From the NCBI RefSeq assembly GCF_045679555.1, contig NC_092090.1, positions 30,035,702-30,099,701 of the forward strand: DNA of 64,000 nt, read 5' to 3'. Both the position numbers and the translations under genes were made by a program. How positions within the stretch are numbered: position 1 is the stretch's first letter; every line of letters begins with the position of its first letter. The stretch comes from Salvelinus alpinus. Its lineage: Eukaryota; Chordata; Actinopteri; Salmoniformes; Salmonidae. Of this stretch, positions 11,186 to 24,800 are shown in pieces. The notes under the pieces are model-generated. The model made no database searches, was not told the origin of the DNA, and saw only the letters and a list, made by a program, of their open reading frames with translations.

Positions 11186-11807
11186 TTGGATTTTGTGCTT
11201 TTAGGGTGAGCTAGACGAGACAACCACATATCACAGTCATGGCAAGTACATTTTCCCTCAAAGTAGTTATCAGCAAAGTCCGTGCTAGTTGACACCCCTG
11301 CTCAGGGAGTGAGAATTGTTATTGGTCTGACCCATGGCACTATGCCAGGTTCTGGTCTGTTACCCACGCAACAAGGAAGTGGTCCTCCATAAACTTTTTA
11401 AAAGAGCTTAGTCAGAGTTGGTCTCCTGCCTTGTTCTCCTGCCTTGTTCTTTACCACAGGTACCACGGACAGTGAGTTTATCATTGATCTGATCTTATTG
11501 AAATGTACTATGTTATGATCAGCACTACTATGTAACCATGTTCTGCCTATTGAGGTACAAATGCTAGATGTTTGGATAGAAAACAAAGATAGTAGAGAAA
11601 CCTGACTCCACCCAGTCTAATGATACATCAATAATAAACCTGATCTTTGCTCAGAATAACATCACATCAGTCTCTGGGTACACAGACACCAACTGCAAGA
11701 CCTGCTGAATGGGTTTTATTGTGATTAGATCCCCATAGGGTTTTTATTCAGACCCAATCTAATATCAAGTTACAGACTGGTATTACATCATTCCTTATCC
11801 TTTAGGG

Positions 11808-12017
11808 CAGGGTTCCCAAATAGGCAGACCGCGGGCCAAATTCAGACGATTTTATTTGCCCCCCCTAAGTTCTGAGCAAAGAATAAATACATTACTGTAA
11901 AATCACCAGGAAATCAGCTCAAATTGATTTTAAATTATTTATAATGATGTTCCGGCCCCCCAACCCTCCACTCAAGAAAACAATAGGCCCACGGCTGAAT
12001 CTAATTGGGGACCCCTG
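11808..12017. mobile_element. hAT-type MITE with a perfect 8-base target duplication
   Basis: A 210-base element. The left end is CAGGGTTCCCAAATAGG; the right end in reverse is CAGGGGTCCCCAATTAG. Perfect 8-base direct repeats CTTTAGGG flank it at 11,800-11,807 and 12,018-12,025. The inside has GCGGGCCAAATTCAGACG and its partial mirror CCCACGGCTGAATCT. It is non-coding and was mobilised in trans by a hAT transposase. Confidence 0.92.
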
Positions 12018-12826
12018 CTTTAGGGTAAGAGACCATCACAGACTTGTGTCATTGAAAACCAAAATAACTTCAACGTTATCTCTTAACCCTTGAGTCTAAG
12101 CCTTTAAGAACTAAACATGATTACAATGTTGCGCAAACATTGTGCTGCATCAAGCACTCAAAACTATCATACAAATACATTCATAGGAATGTGTATGGTC
12201 ATTATAACATGTTCATCAAATTATAACATTTAGGTTAGAGGGAAATGTATGAATTTTCTCTCCCTCTGACAACACCCATATGCAATTGGAAAATGACTTC
12301 TACAGGACTTTTTTGTAATGTAAGCAGGAGAGTTGTTGTTTTAGTGGGTCAGAATGAAGTGCTGTGAAAACTACTTCCCTGCTATGAGCTCAGAGTGGTT
12401 CACTTCACAGGAACGCTCAGTCAATGAGCCAGCTCTGTGAGAAATCAACAGGTGACCCTCCTGGAGAACAACACCAACAATGTTCCCTCATCACCCACCT
12501 TTGCAGCACTACCAAACACACACAGCTAAATGTGTGGGGTTACCAACTCCCTCGAAGGAAATGAAAAACCAGCTCAAACCAAATTGGATCAGTGGTATAT
12601 GGTATGTGACGTATCACCAAGCTAGATAGAATGCTACAACACTGACTATGTCCCAATTTTTTTTTTAAGTGTACTGGTCGTGGTCAGTTTCCACACCGCC
12701 TGGTACTCAGCCACCTTGTCCTGGGTGTGTAGGCATGCACACCCCCATCACCTCTGCTGCAAACACTTTACTTAGCGCGCTGCGTCTATTTCAGAGAAAT
12801 GTGCATGAAACAATCCCCCAACCCCA

Positions 12827-13000
<174 letters not shown>

Positions 13001-15557
13001 CCTGCAAATGCCCAGGAAAGAACGCCCACGTGCTTAATCTGTATTTATTCAATTAGAACCCAGAGTAGCAGCATTTCTCCTAAATGACCTCATCTCAGTA
13101 ATCAAAACCATGCTCAGAATGAGACAGAGAGAGAGATGAGAGAGAGGGGGTAGAGAGAGCAAAAAAGAGAGCACTTAAGTACTCACTGTTTAGGTGTCTT
13201 TAACCTCTGATCATACTGGTCTGTATCTAATCCTTCATGACTCTATCAGGCTGGATAGTGTGCTCTCCCACTGAATCACACAGCAGGGAGTCAACTCCAG
13301 CAGAAATGAAAGAGTCAGTGATAAGGACTAATATTAGCAGCTGTGTGTTCATGCAACACCATGCTTTACTACTCTGTCATCCAGTCTGGCGAGAAGATAG
13401 CATTTTACTCCCACAGGTGCCATGGTTGCTAATGACAACTTCCACAAAGGAACCATAGCAGAAATGTTGTTCACACCATCGGCCAAGCAAATGAGTGACA
13501 TTAGATATGGGATCAAATGGCTTGAACCCCACCACCCCACATTGAGTCATGTTTTCCATCTGTTGAATAACACTGTGTCCCAATTTTTTTTAGATGACTC
13601 AATGTTATGTCACCTCTCTGCCATTCTACTCACTGGCTTGGCTGTGTCTTCACTTCAACTACTCCCAGTGATGATGACCTGCCTGCCCTGTCACTCTGTT
13701 ATTGTAAAGGGTGACATCATCCTCCCTGCACTGTAAAAGGAACCTCACTTCAGCCATTGTGTGACTAGTCTAGTATACACTATAACAGTTTCAGTAACTA
13801 GGCTTCCATCCAATTGGCGACAGATTTTCATGAGAATATTCTAAAATACAGTGGTGTGTTTCCACCAAATTGACTTGTTTCAGATAAAATCAGTGCGTGA
13901 TGACGTAGTGCACGCTTAAGTTGTCATGTGCCGAATAGAAATCTAAACTTCAATGTTTCCATCACATTTTCAACTCTACCCATAGTTTTGTCACATAAAA
14001 CACTTGCATTAAATACAAAATGTGTCTACTCTGGTCTTGACATGTGCGCTCTATCCAACAGCTCACAGATACAATGTGGGTAGACTGTGCAGGGAGGCTA
14101 GTCTATATGATGAGATTATTATGGATAAGAGCAAGAATGTTTGTATTTGTCAAAACGGCAGTCAAGCATCGATCACCAGAATAAGACCCTCAAGATTTAT
14201 TGGAAAGGAGCATCAAGATCATTGTGCACTTTCACCACCCTGTGAAGTTCATAACTTATTTCATCTGTAGCCTAATAAACTGCATATTTGCGCATAAAGG
14301 TGTTTTCACCTCCATTTCTCACATTATTAATTTTGCCGACACAAAAAGATCCCACCAAGTCGAACGAACTATTGATCTGTGGACATTTATAAAATTGTAC
14401 CGAAACTTCCTGTTTCCATCACAGCTGTCATGATTTTCTTATAAGGTATGACTTTACTCGCATAAAACTGTGGATGGAAGCATGGTTACTGAGCCAAGAA
14501 AGTTTTTTTGTTGTTCATCCCACTCAAATTGAGCCAAGACAGTATGCTTAATAGGATAGAGGCTTTACATTTCTCTATAGATTCAAATGTATCTCTGTAA
14601 TCCCTTTACTGTAAAAAGGGCGTCAGGTTTTTTTTCACCAGTAAATCTTATCTAATTCCATCAAGTGCACACTACCACACACAATCACACCCACCAGCCC
14701 AGCCAGTTAGGCAGGCTGCGGCTCATGTTGTCCTTTACAAATCTAGGAGGTCCATAGAAAATGAACAGGAGTGGAGGGACTTCCTTTTCCAAAGGTGCTG
14801 ATTCCGGCTGTTCCATGGTCATTAACCCAACATGACTCAGACAACACTCCGTCCCCCACCCCAACTGACCCTCCACCCCTCCACAGATCTGGATGGGAAA
14901 GTCTGAACTCAACAGCCAGCTGTGAGACTTTCCCCCAGGCAGCCGGCTTCTAGAAAACTCTAATAGGATGTAGGCGCTTTCCATGATGTCAACATTCTAC
15001 ACATGACCAAATTCCTTGTTTTTCTTTACATCCACAGACATATACAAAATAAATACGCAAAGGAATGCAGTCAACACACCAACTACAATTTTGACTAGAT
15101 CTTGTCTACAAGGTGAATAGCAAAGTGACAGCCAAATGGTTGGCATAAAACACTGTAATGGTGCTCAGCCAAGTATAGAACTTCCTTTGCCTTTTTAGGG
15201 GCTATGAATCACCCAGTAACAGATGAATGATATTGGTTACTAAGCTCAAGCACTTGTTTGGCCAGCTGCAATAGTGCACAAATAAAACACAAATAAAGAA
15301 ACCTAAATGCTGCAGGGCCAGGCAGTGTGTCACTGAGTACCCACACACACTGCCCAGGATATTAACCTGCTGTAACATTCTGCTAAAGTATGTGTGTTCT
15401 CCCACAGCACTGTCTGAAAGACCCCTGGCCCTCTCTCTCTCAGCTCGGGGCTCTGGCTGGGCCATGGGTGAGTGACATCCCATCCCACCCTCCAAGTTCT
15501 GTGGTTTAGATCTTGGATCAGATTGCTTGGGCTGGGTGAGGATCCAGAGCCTATAAC

Positions 15558-15869
15558 CAGGGATCATCAACTAGATTCAGACGTGGGCCGATTTTTACTT
15601 GAGCGGATGGTCAGGGGGCCGGAGCATAGTTAGAAACAATTTTTAGAATGCAAATTGACCGCAAGAGGCCAAACAGATATAATATTTGACCCAAAAATAT
15701 ATATATTTCAAGCCTTGCTTACATTTGTATACAATCATATAGATCTCTCTATTATGTGTGAGAATACTTTGGAAAATATTTCCAAAATTAAAAATCACTT
15801 GGAGCTGATTTCCTGGTGTTTTTACAGTATTTTATGTCCAACAAGCGGGCCACCAGTTGTGGAACCCTG
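15558..15869. mobile_element. hAT-type MITE (family shared with 47,852-49,227)
   Basis: A 312-base element. The left end is CAGGGATCATCAACTAGATT; the right end in reverse is CAGGGTTCCACAACTGGTGG. Flanks share CTATAA on both sides, which fits a decayed 8-base target duplication. Internal blocks ATGTCCAACAAGCGGGCCAC and GTGTTTTTACAGTATTTT recur in reverse orientation at 47,852-47,943, with the other half at 49,069-49,227. It is non-coding. Confidence 0.8.
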
Positions 15870-18014
15870 CTATAAACTATGCATGCAGAGCATATAGGCC
15901 ATTAATACTACACTCATTTCTCACAGATTTGACATACTGTATATATTGGGAATTCCTTTGCATGTCAAGGGACAAATAAGAGGTTGATGCTCATCTAAAA
16001 GATATGGTTGCACATTATTATGTTATACCGCTATTCACAACGAACACAGTTGTGGTATGGTTATTATAAAGAGGAATAAAGAGTGTTGATCAAGACTGGA
16101 TTGGACATATTCTGAAATGCTAAGTGCATAGAAACAAAGAGTCTTATTTCCCAAATGAATGTTCTTTAGTGAGTGCGGACTGACCTGCAAATTTCAACTA
16201 AAGGCTCCAAAGGCATCGTTGCCATGACAAAGTAATCATCCAGAAAATATCTGTGAACTGCTGATCGCTGAGCTGCATACAGTCTTCTCCTACCTACCCT
16301 ATATTCTACTCATCTTGTTAACAAACAACAATCTTGTTGCTTAAACAAAATGTAATAACCAGTCTATTATTATCTTGGTGTTACTGTCCTATCAGTATTA
16401 TTAGTTTCATATCACATGGTAATTAATCACATTACTGTCTCATTACACTGTAATAAGGAACTTGTACTGCGGTTTGCTGTTCCCTATCCCTACTGGAACA
16501 AGTCAACAGTGCATGTTTCCTTGTTTGGACCAAAACACAAGTATTTGCTAAAAATACTAAAGGACTTTGAAGTGTTTATACAATACTTAGCCTACTGTTC
16601 CATTCCAAAGAAGAATAGGGTCAGAATGGCTGAACCGTGGTACAGTAATCTGATCTGACCAATATCCATGGTATACATTTAATGAGCTTTCTGAAACCTT
16701 ATTAGACCTTCAGATCACAACAAAAGCCTCAAGCAGCACGTGCTGCTGACTGCCCCACTACTGTCTCAGTCACGTTAGACATGCAGCTGCCCACCTCCAG
16801 TCTAGTCTCCTGGAATTAGGACCTGGCATTATAGACTCCTGAAGACACAAAGAGGATTCCAAAGCTTGTCCACTCACTCTCAGTTACACTTTCATGAGCA
16901 GCTTCACCAAGAAACTAACTGTGAATATGAAGGTTTTGATAGTGAAAGGGGAAAGACAAAGAGTTAAAAGTGTGGGTACCTATGGACAACACACTGTGTT
17001 GGAATGCCATTGACATGGCTATAAAGGACAACTGTGGCTGTGCAATGGCTGCTTGGGCCACTGGCTTGAACAACAACTGTCTTTAGCAGCAGCTGTCATT
17101 GCTCTGCAACTGTTTGAGCAACACAAGGGATTGATCAAGATTCACACATGATATCAATGTTAGAGAAAGGCTTACATGTAGGGTTATTCTCTGTAATTAA
17201 TATGCTTACAGTTATGGATGTGTAGTTATTTCTTTATATCATAGTCTGATTCACTTAGATTTTTTGGATCCAAATGAAGGTTAGTTAGTCTGTTGGCTAA
17301 ACCGTTATTAGGCTATTCAATAGGCATATTCATTGTCCGACAATGAACATTGTCTACATGAATAAAAATGGTAGGCAATAGATTTGTCAATACTGCACCT
17401 AATGGGTATGATGGAAAATACGTTCAATGTGAGTTTACATAGGGGTTTTGTTTCAGATTTATGCTTTCAAGTACAGCAGGCCCATAAATGCTGAACGACG
17501 TGTTATATTGTAGCCAACAATTATAGACTGATGTAGCGCCGCACCGGGCAGGACGATCCACCCAAATATAGCTACAAAACAAGAGAGATGTTGACAACTC
17601 AACTTTGCAAATAAGTATTTTTTAATTTCGGTTGTACAGATTGTACAGGTAGCCGAATGTTATAATACTTAGGTTATACAGTTTTAAATCAGAGTTCAGC
17701 CTAAATCACAATTGTGAGACTATTTATTCCACAGTTACTTTCCATAGCCCAGCGAGATTACGTTGCCAATTGGCGTCATTCATTGTACTGACAAATAGGC
17801 TTAAAGTAAAAATGGTATCTAACACAATTTCAAGTGTTTTTCCAGAATATGTTGTGTGCTAAACAGGCCTCGGCGAATGTAGCCCACTATTGCGAGAAGA
17901 AAATGAACTAAACCACAGCATACACTTGTGGGATCCCCATTCGCAACACCTCAGTCAGCCTCCCTCCAGATTCCCAAACATTCCGTGCAAAGTGGCTGGA
18001 GAAACGGCCGACTA

Positions 18015-18944
<930 letters not shown>

Positions 18945-18945
<1 letters not shown>

Positions 18946-19149
18946 ACTTTGTCCATATATTTATATGTTCTTAATTCCATTCCTTTACTTAGATTTGTGC
19001 ATATTTGGTATATGTTGTGAAATTATTTGATATTACTTGTTAGATATTGCTGCACTGTCGGAACTAGAAACACAAGCATTTCGCTACACTCACAATAACA
19101 TCTGTTAAACACGTGTATGTGAATAATTAAATGTGACTTGATTTGATTT
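18945..19149 (+). mobile_element. 3' tail of a salmonid LINE
   Basis: The plus strand ends in GACTTGATTTGATTT after ATTGCTGCACTGTCGGAACT, AGAAACACAAGCATTTCGCT and ACACGTGTATGTGAATAA. This is a very common salmonid LINE 3' end with a short (ATTTG)n-type tail. Only the 3' part is recognisable. A reverse-oriented relative is at 30,219-30,545. Confidence 0.7.
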
Positions 19150-19154
19150 CAAGT

Positions 19155-19174
19155 GTGTGTGTGTGTGTGTGTGT
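19155..19174. repeat. Short (GT)n microsatellite
   Basis: About ten GT units directly after the LINE tail; LINE tails commonly seed simple repeats. Confidence 0.9.
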
Positions 19175-19365
19175 TTGTTAGGGCTGTCAGGGCTGACTGA
19201 GTTCTGCTATTCTGTAGCAATGGCATGCATGCGTGACCACAGTGATCTTGGTGACGCACACAAGTGGGTCTATCTCTGAGCTTCTGGAAGGACCTAAATG
19301 TTATATAGCCCCCAGACAAGGTATAGCAATACTTTATGCAATACTGGTGCATGTGTTTATATATC

Positions 19366-20060
19366 TACACTAAACAGAAATATAAACGCAACAAGATGTT
19401 GATCCCATGTTTCATGAGCTGAAATAAAAGATCCCAGAAATTGTCCATACGCACAAAAAGCTGATTTCTCTCAAATGTTGTGCACAAATTTGTTTACATC
19501 CCTGTTAGTGAGCATTTTATAATTTGTCAAAATAATCCATCCAACTGACAGATGTGGCATATCAAGAAGCTGATTAAACAGCATGATCATTACACAGGTG
19601 CACCTTGTCCTGGGGAGAATAAAAGGCCACTCTAAAAGGTGCAGTTTTGTCACAACACAATGCCACAGATGTCTCAAGTTTTGAGGGAGCATGCAATTTC
19701 CATGCTGACTACAGGAATGGTTCACCTGAGCTTTTGGCAGAGAATGTAATGCTTATTCCTCTACCATAAGACACCTTCAATGCCGTTTTAGAGAATTGTA
19801 GAGACCACATGTCACGACGCCAGCCCAGGACCTCCACATCCGTCTTCTTAACCGGAGAGATCGTCAGAGGAGGGGGATGCTGAAGAGTATCTGTAATAAT
19901 TCTGATTGGCTGGGCTAAGTGGGTGGGCTTATGCCCCCCCAGGCCCACCAATTGCTGCGTCCCTGCCCAGTCATGTGAAATCCATAGATTACGGCCTAAT
20001 TAATTGATTTCAATTGACTGATTTCCTTATATGAACTGTAACTCAGCAAAATCTTTGAAC
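19366..20060 (+). mobile_element. Tc1-like transposon, internally deleted copy 2
   Basis: Same family as 5,626-6,420 and 59,583-61,148, in plus orientation: left end ACTAAACAGAAATATAAACG, then TTTCATGAGCTGAAATAAAA and CACAATGCCACAGATGTCTC. The N-terminal transposase region is present but frame-broken; the catalytic region is deleted. The deletion joins GAAGAGTATCTGTAATAATT to CTGATTGGCTGGGC. The right terminal repeat is missing: sequence leaves the family after AACTCAGCAAAATCTTTGAA. Confidence 0.82.
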
Positions 20061-21589
20061 AGTAGATATGACTTTCCTTCATTTTCCCTCTGTCTCCTCC
20101 CAGGAGAGTTATTCAGCAAGATGTTGTATTTTAGACTCCTGAATGAATAAATTCCAATTCCAGACTCCCACTCTGCAATGTAGTGCCAGAGGCATTTGAG
20201 GAATTTAAATTAACTGCTGAAATCACAGTCCACACAGCCTGTGGGGTAGCAGAGGAACAACAGGGGCAGTGCACGAGTCCCTACACTCTTCAGGATATAT
20301 GGCTTGTTAAGTATGTTTCAGTAGGTCACTTAATGGCTCTGTACCTATGTTATATTTACAGCCCTAAAATCCTTATGTCAACTAAGTTAAAATGGTGAGG
20401 CTAAAGGGGAGTTCTGGGTTGAAAAAGGGGAGAGATATTTGTAATGGAAGAACTCTTATTGATTTACTGCGTTGTTTGGGTCTCTTTTTTCCATTCAGTC
20501 ATTGTGATACCACACAAGCAGGGAAGTTTAAGAAAAATATGTGAATCACTGAAAAATGTGAGTCATTCATAATTTCTCTCCGATAACTATTCTGTGTAGT
20601 GTTGTATGTCTGCAGATTTTAGGGTGAGATGAGGACTTGAGAGGAAAAGGACTTAATGATCATCATGGGTTTTGCTTGTTACTGTCTGAACTCTTCACTA
20701 TAGTCCTAAAATCGTGTTTTTCAAACTCTTTTCTTACAAGCAATCATCATCAATATGAGAATTGAATGGAAATTTGGTTATCACATTCAGAAGACGTGCG
20801 TGAAGTGCTCACATTCTAAATCTTTCCATACAAGGCAAAACGTGATGTAATTTCCTTTCCAAGAAGCGAGGGAAATTTTGAGTGTCTATTCAACTGGAGA
20901 AGTTTTATATAATGGTGAGGTGGGAAAGGCAGTCAAAGCAATGTAAATGTATGTGACTGTGACTGATTAGAAATTGACAAGGGATTTGGATTTGATGCTG
21001 ATCTTTCACCATTTCAATACATGGCAAAGACTGATCTCACACAGCACGTTGATTGTGTTCACTCCACATTTCTATGACTTGAAATTTGGGACCTGGCACA
21101 AACATACATTTTCACTTCATTGATGCAATTACTTGCAATTTACAGAAGCAATAACTTTTCCCCACAAACCTTTAACTAAATTTTACTTTCAAGGAATTTG
21201 CATGCATCTGATACAATAACCACTTCGATGAGTCATTATCTGTAGTATAAAGACAATAATGGGACATGAGATCATCTAAGCTGCTTATTCACAGGCAGCC
21301 CAATTCAGATAATTTGTTTGGTCAAATGACCAATTAGTGGCACAAACATAAGAATTGGGCTGCCTATGTAAACACAGCCGTAGTGGATGGAATGTGAATT
21401 CAAACTGCATCCATATTTCATGATTTAGTCTATGACATTGCATTTCACTTTACTGTCATAACTTTTGGCAATATCGTAGTTAAGGGATTGTGGATCAGAA
21501 GTTTTTCCTTTAGTGTGAGTAAAGAACGACTGAACACGCAAACAGCCCATCGTCTGACAAATGTTGGGAGTATGTTTTGTTATGTCATG
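20061..21589. other. Intergenic spacer between RRAS2 promoter side and COPB1 3' end
   Basis: AT-rich single-copy-looking DNA. I see no exon, tRNA or named repeat. Open frames are short (up to 83 codons) and without splice context. RRAS2 and COPB1 lie in the same orientation, so this holds the COPB1 termination zone and distal RRAS2 upstream sequence. Confidence 0.5.
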
Positions 21590-21595
21590 TTTATT
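21590..21595 (-). terminator. Candidate COPB1 polyadenylation signal AATAAA
   Basis: TTTATT on the plus strand reads AATAAA on the minus strand, 260 bases after the COPB1 stop codon. It is the first canonical hexamer I noticed downstream of the stop, so the 3' UTR would be about 0.27 kb. Confidence 0.6.
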
Positions 21596-21854
21596 GAAAA
21601 TGAAAGAAAGGCCAGGGATATCACTTGGAGGACAATAAGAGGGAGTTTCGTCCTGACACAGGAGGTGTAAAACCATTTCTCATACACACATAGAACAATA
21701 CTTAATCAAAATGGCCATCAAAAAAATATTGTAGCGCTTTATGGCCAGAGACAGACGAGACTAGAGAGGACTAGCAGAAAGCACATTTCTTTGCAGATGA
21801 ATCTTGGTCCAGTGATGTGGAGTTCTCAGTTGGACTGCTGGTTTTCAGTTGACT

Positions 21855-24800
21855 TTATACAGATGTTTTTTTCTGGGAAAGGTTGATCTTGTCACCCAGA
21901 CTCAATGCCATACCCTGTAGAGAGAAGGGAAGTGTCACTTGCAATGTATAAACTTTAATAAACAATTCCTCCCCGATGTTTGCATTATTCTATCATTACT
22001 ACGTCTGCATCCCAAATGGCAACCTATTTACAAAAAGAGTGCACTATATAGGGAATAGGGTGCATTTTGTGATGTAATTTGAGTGGGGAGTGAGTTTCTC
22101 ACCTGGCTCTTGGCCCGGATGCGGATGTGTCCGTTGACAGGGGCATCAGGACCCAGGTGAATGGGCTTCTCAATGCTGACATTGGCCAGCGCATCTTCAC
22201 CGAAGATGGAGCGGGCATACAGGTTGGCAGCCATGAAGCCACAGAAGCCAGAAAGTGCCTGGTTGTAAGGACAGACAAGGTTGTGTGAGTGAGCATCACA
22301 TGCATTACTATCTATTTGACCCAGTAGTATGAGTATGAAATGTGCTGAGTTTGCTGAAGACAGGGCTATGACAAGAGAGAGTCAAGCTCATCTTAACTGT
22401 CTAAATCCATCAGTGGATTGATGAAGAACTTGAAACTAAATAAATAGGTACATATTGCCTGTATCTCGCAGGGTGCCCTTTTATTTTCAAACGGATTGAT
22501 TCAATAAGATAATTATAAAAGCCATTTCGAAATCAAATCCTAACACTGTAAAAAAGGTAGCAGCAGCAGAAAAGTTAGACGCTCTGACAACTTCCACTCA
22601 TTAGCCTTCCCATCTGCCAGGTATTCTGTTCTACACATCATCGTCCTATTGATGTAGTTCAAACGGCAATATTCCACGACTACTGTACCTTCTCTGGGGT
22701 CAGGCACTTCATGTTGGTGGAGCTGAGGATGTGGTGGAGGTACTCGTTCAGGTCTGCAATGTTGGTGTTCACAGTCACCTAGAATAAACAGTGTTATTAC
22801 GATCATCCACTGAACACACTAACAAAACAAAACCAAATATGGACAGTTCTCTTATCTAGCGGTAGTACCTTATTCTCCCACTCAAACTCAGCCCACATCT
22901 GTCTGAACTCCGCGTCTGTGCACGAGGCTGGCTGGATGTAGTCCATGATGTCAATGTGGATGTCACTAAGGACCACGCAGTTCCTGTCGCTGGCAGCTCC
23001 TGATATGTCATACACTGAGACAGACAGACAGACAGAAGAACTGATGTCGTACACATGGAGTGGAGGCTGGCCATCAGATTATTCATGACAAGTACTCTGA
23101 CAGAAGTTAGAAGTGATCCTCTTACCTATGTTGCCAAATATGATGCCATTCTCTGTGGACGCCACTTTGACGTTAGCCTTGATGTTGGCAAAGTCATGGG
23201 GTGCCAGAGTGAGAGGAGAAGGCTTCTCAACCAGCTTGAGGTCACCTGTTGGATTGAAAGGTTGATATCAGCATTAGACATACATCACCTATGGTAAACA
23301 AGAGAAATTGCCCTGAAACAACCCTTAGTAAGGTTGTATGACTCTGCATATAGTCATATGAACTACAGACTAGAACCTCACCCAATGTCGCCAGCTCCAG
23401 GGTGCAATTCTGAAGGGTGTCGTTGGTTTGGTTGACGACCAGCACGTCCAGCACAATGTCATACTGGTTGACATGGACATAGGCCTCAGCATAGACTGGG
23501 TCTGAGAAACCAGTCAGCTGGGTAACCTGCAATACAACATACACTCAGAATGACATGGTCCTCACCAACCTGTTGTTATACAACGGAGCACCTGTCAATA
23601 ACTACCTCAACAGCACTAATAGCTAAAATGAAAACGTACATTTCTGAATAGGATCCTGAGACAATCCATGCCATAGCCTGAACCTAGAAATGTTGTTATA
23701 TTCATTCCCTCTTTCATAGTCGTTCCTGTGGAACAGACCTAGAAAAACACTGATTTCTATGTTGCTATGGCTCACTGTCACATTGGAAACACAAAGCCAC
23801 CTGCTGGCAATTTGAGGTATATCACACACATCTACTATCCAAAAAGGCACATGACCGTGTGATTTCACAAGCACACAATTTTGTAATTCTGTAACAGAAC
23901 AGTGTGTGTCTCTACTGGGTCCTTGTAGGTGTACCTTGTTGAGTTTGGAGGCCATGGGGTCGTTAGCCTCCTTTTTAAGAGTGGTTCCCATGGCAGCCAG
24001 TAAACTGAGCTGGAACTGGTCCTCCTTGGAGGACGTCTCGTTCTTGGCCGTCAGTTGCATAAAGGAAATGGGGTCGTCTGCCTGCACCAGTACGTTCCGC
24101 TTCTCTGACTCTTTCTGTGGATAAGAGCACAGAACACCATCAGCACATAGCAGTACAATCCAGCAGTGTCCAAATGGATAGGCAGCCAGGTGAAAGGAGA
24201 ACTAGAGTATAGCTGACTGAACTGGGAGAAGGCAGTGGTTTAGTGAGAAGAGTGGACTGGAAGCTATGGCCTAGTAATCTAGCAGCCAGCGCTCCTCCTT
24301 ACCTTCTGAGATAGCTTCTCCTCCTCCAGCCTGACAGTGAGCATGTGAGACAGGGACTTGCGGCACTCCTTGTTAAAGATGTCGTTCATGAGGGGCGAAC
24401 ACTCGGACAGCACCTTGAGACACAGCGAGATGCGGTCCACATCGTCGTCTGTGATGGGTTTCTTGGGCAGAGAGGACTTGCCCAAGTGGAGGATGGTGGC
24501 CATGATCAGCATAGACTCAGCCACAAAGGACTGAAGGGGAGACGGTGATAGAGAGCATTAGAATCACTTCATGACTTTCAATGGACAGTGAACATGGACA
24601 CCTAAATCACAACCGTTTCAGAAGATAAGAGATTCTATACTTACATTCTGTCTCTTTTTGTCTTGAACTATGGTGACATATCGTAGGGCCACTTTGGTCA
24701 GGGTTGTGGCTAAAGAGGCCGCCACATAGAAGTCTCCGTCCATCAAGAAGCCCCTGAGAGGAGGCCTACAGGGAAAGGGACGACAGTTTCATTTAGTGAC

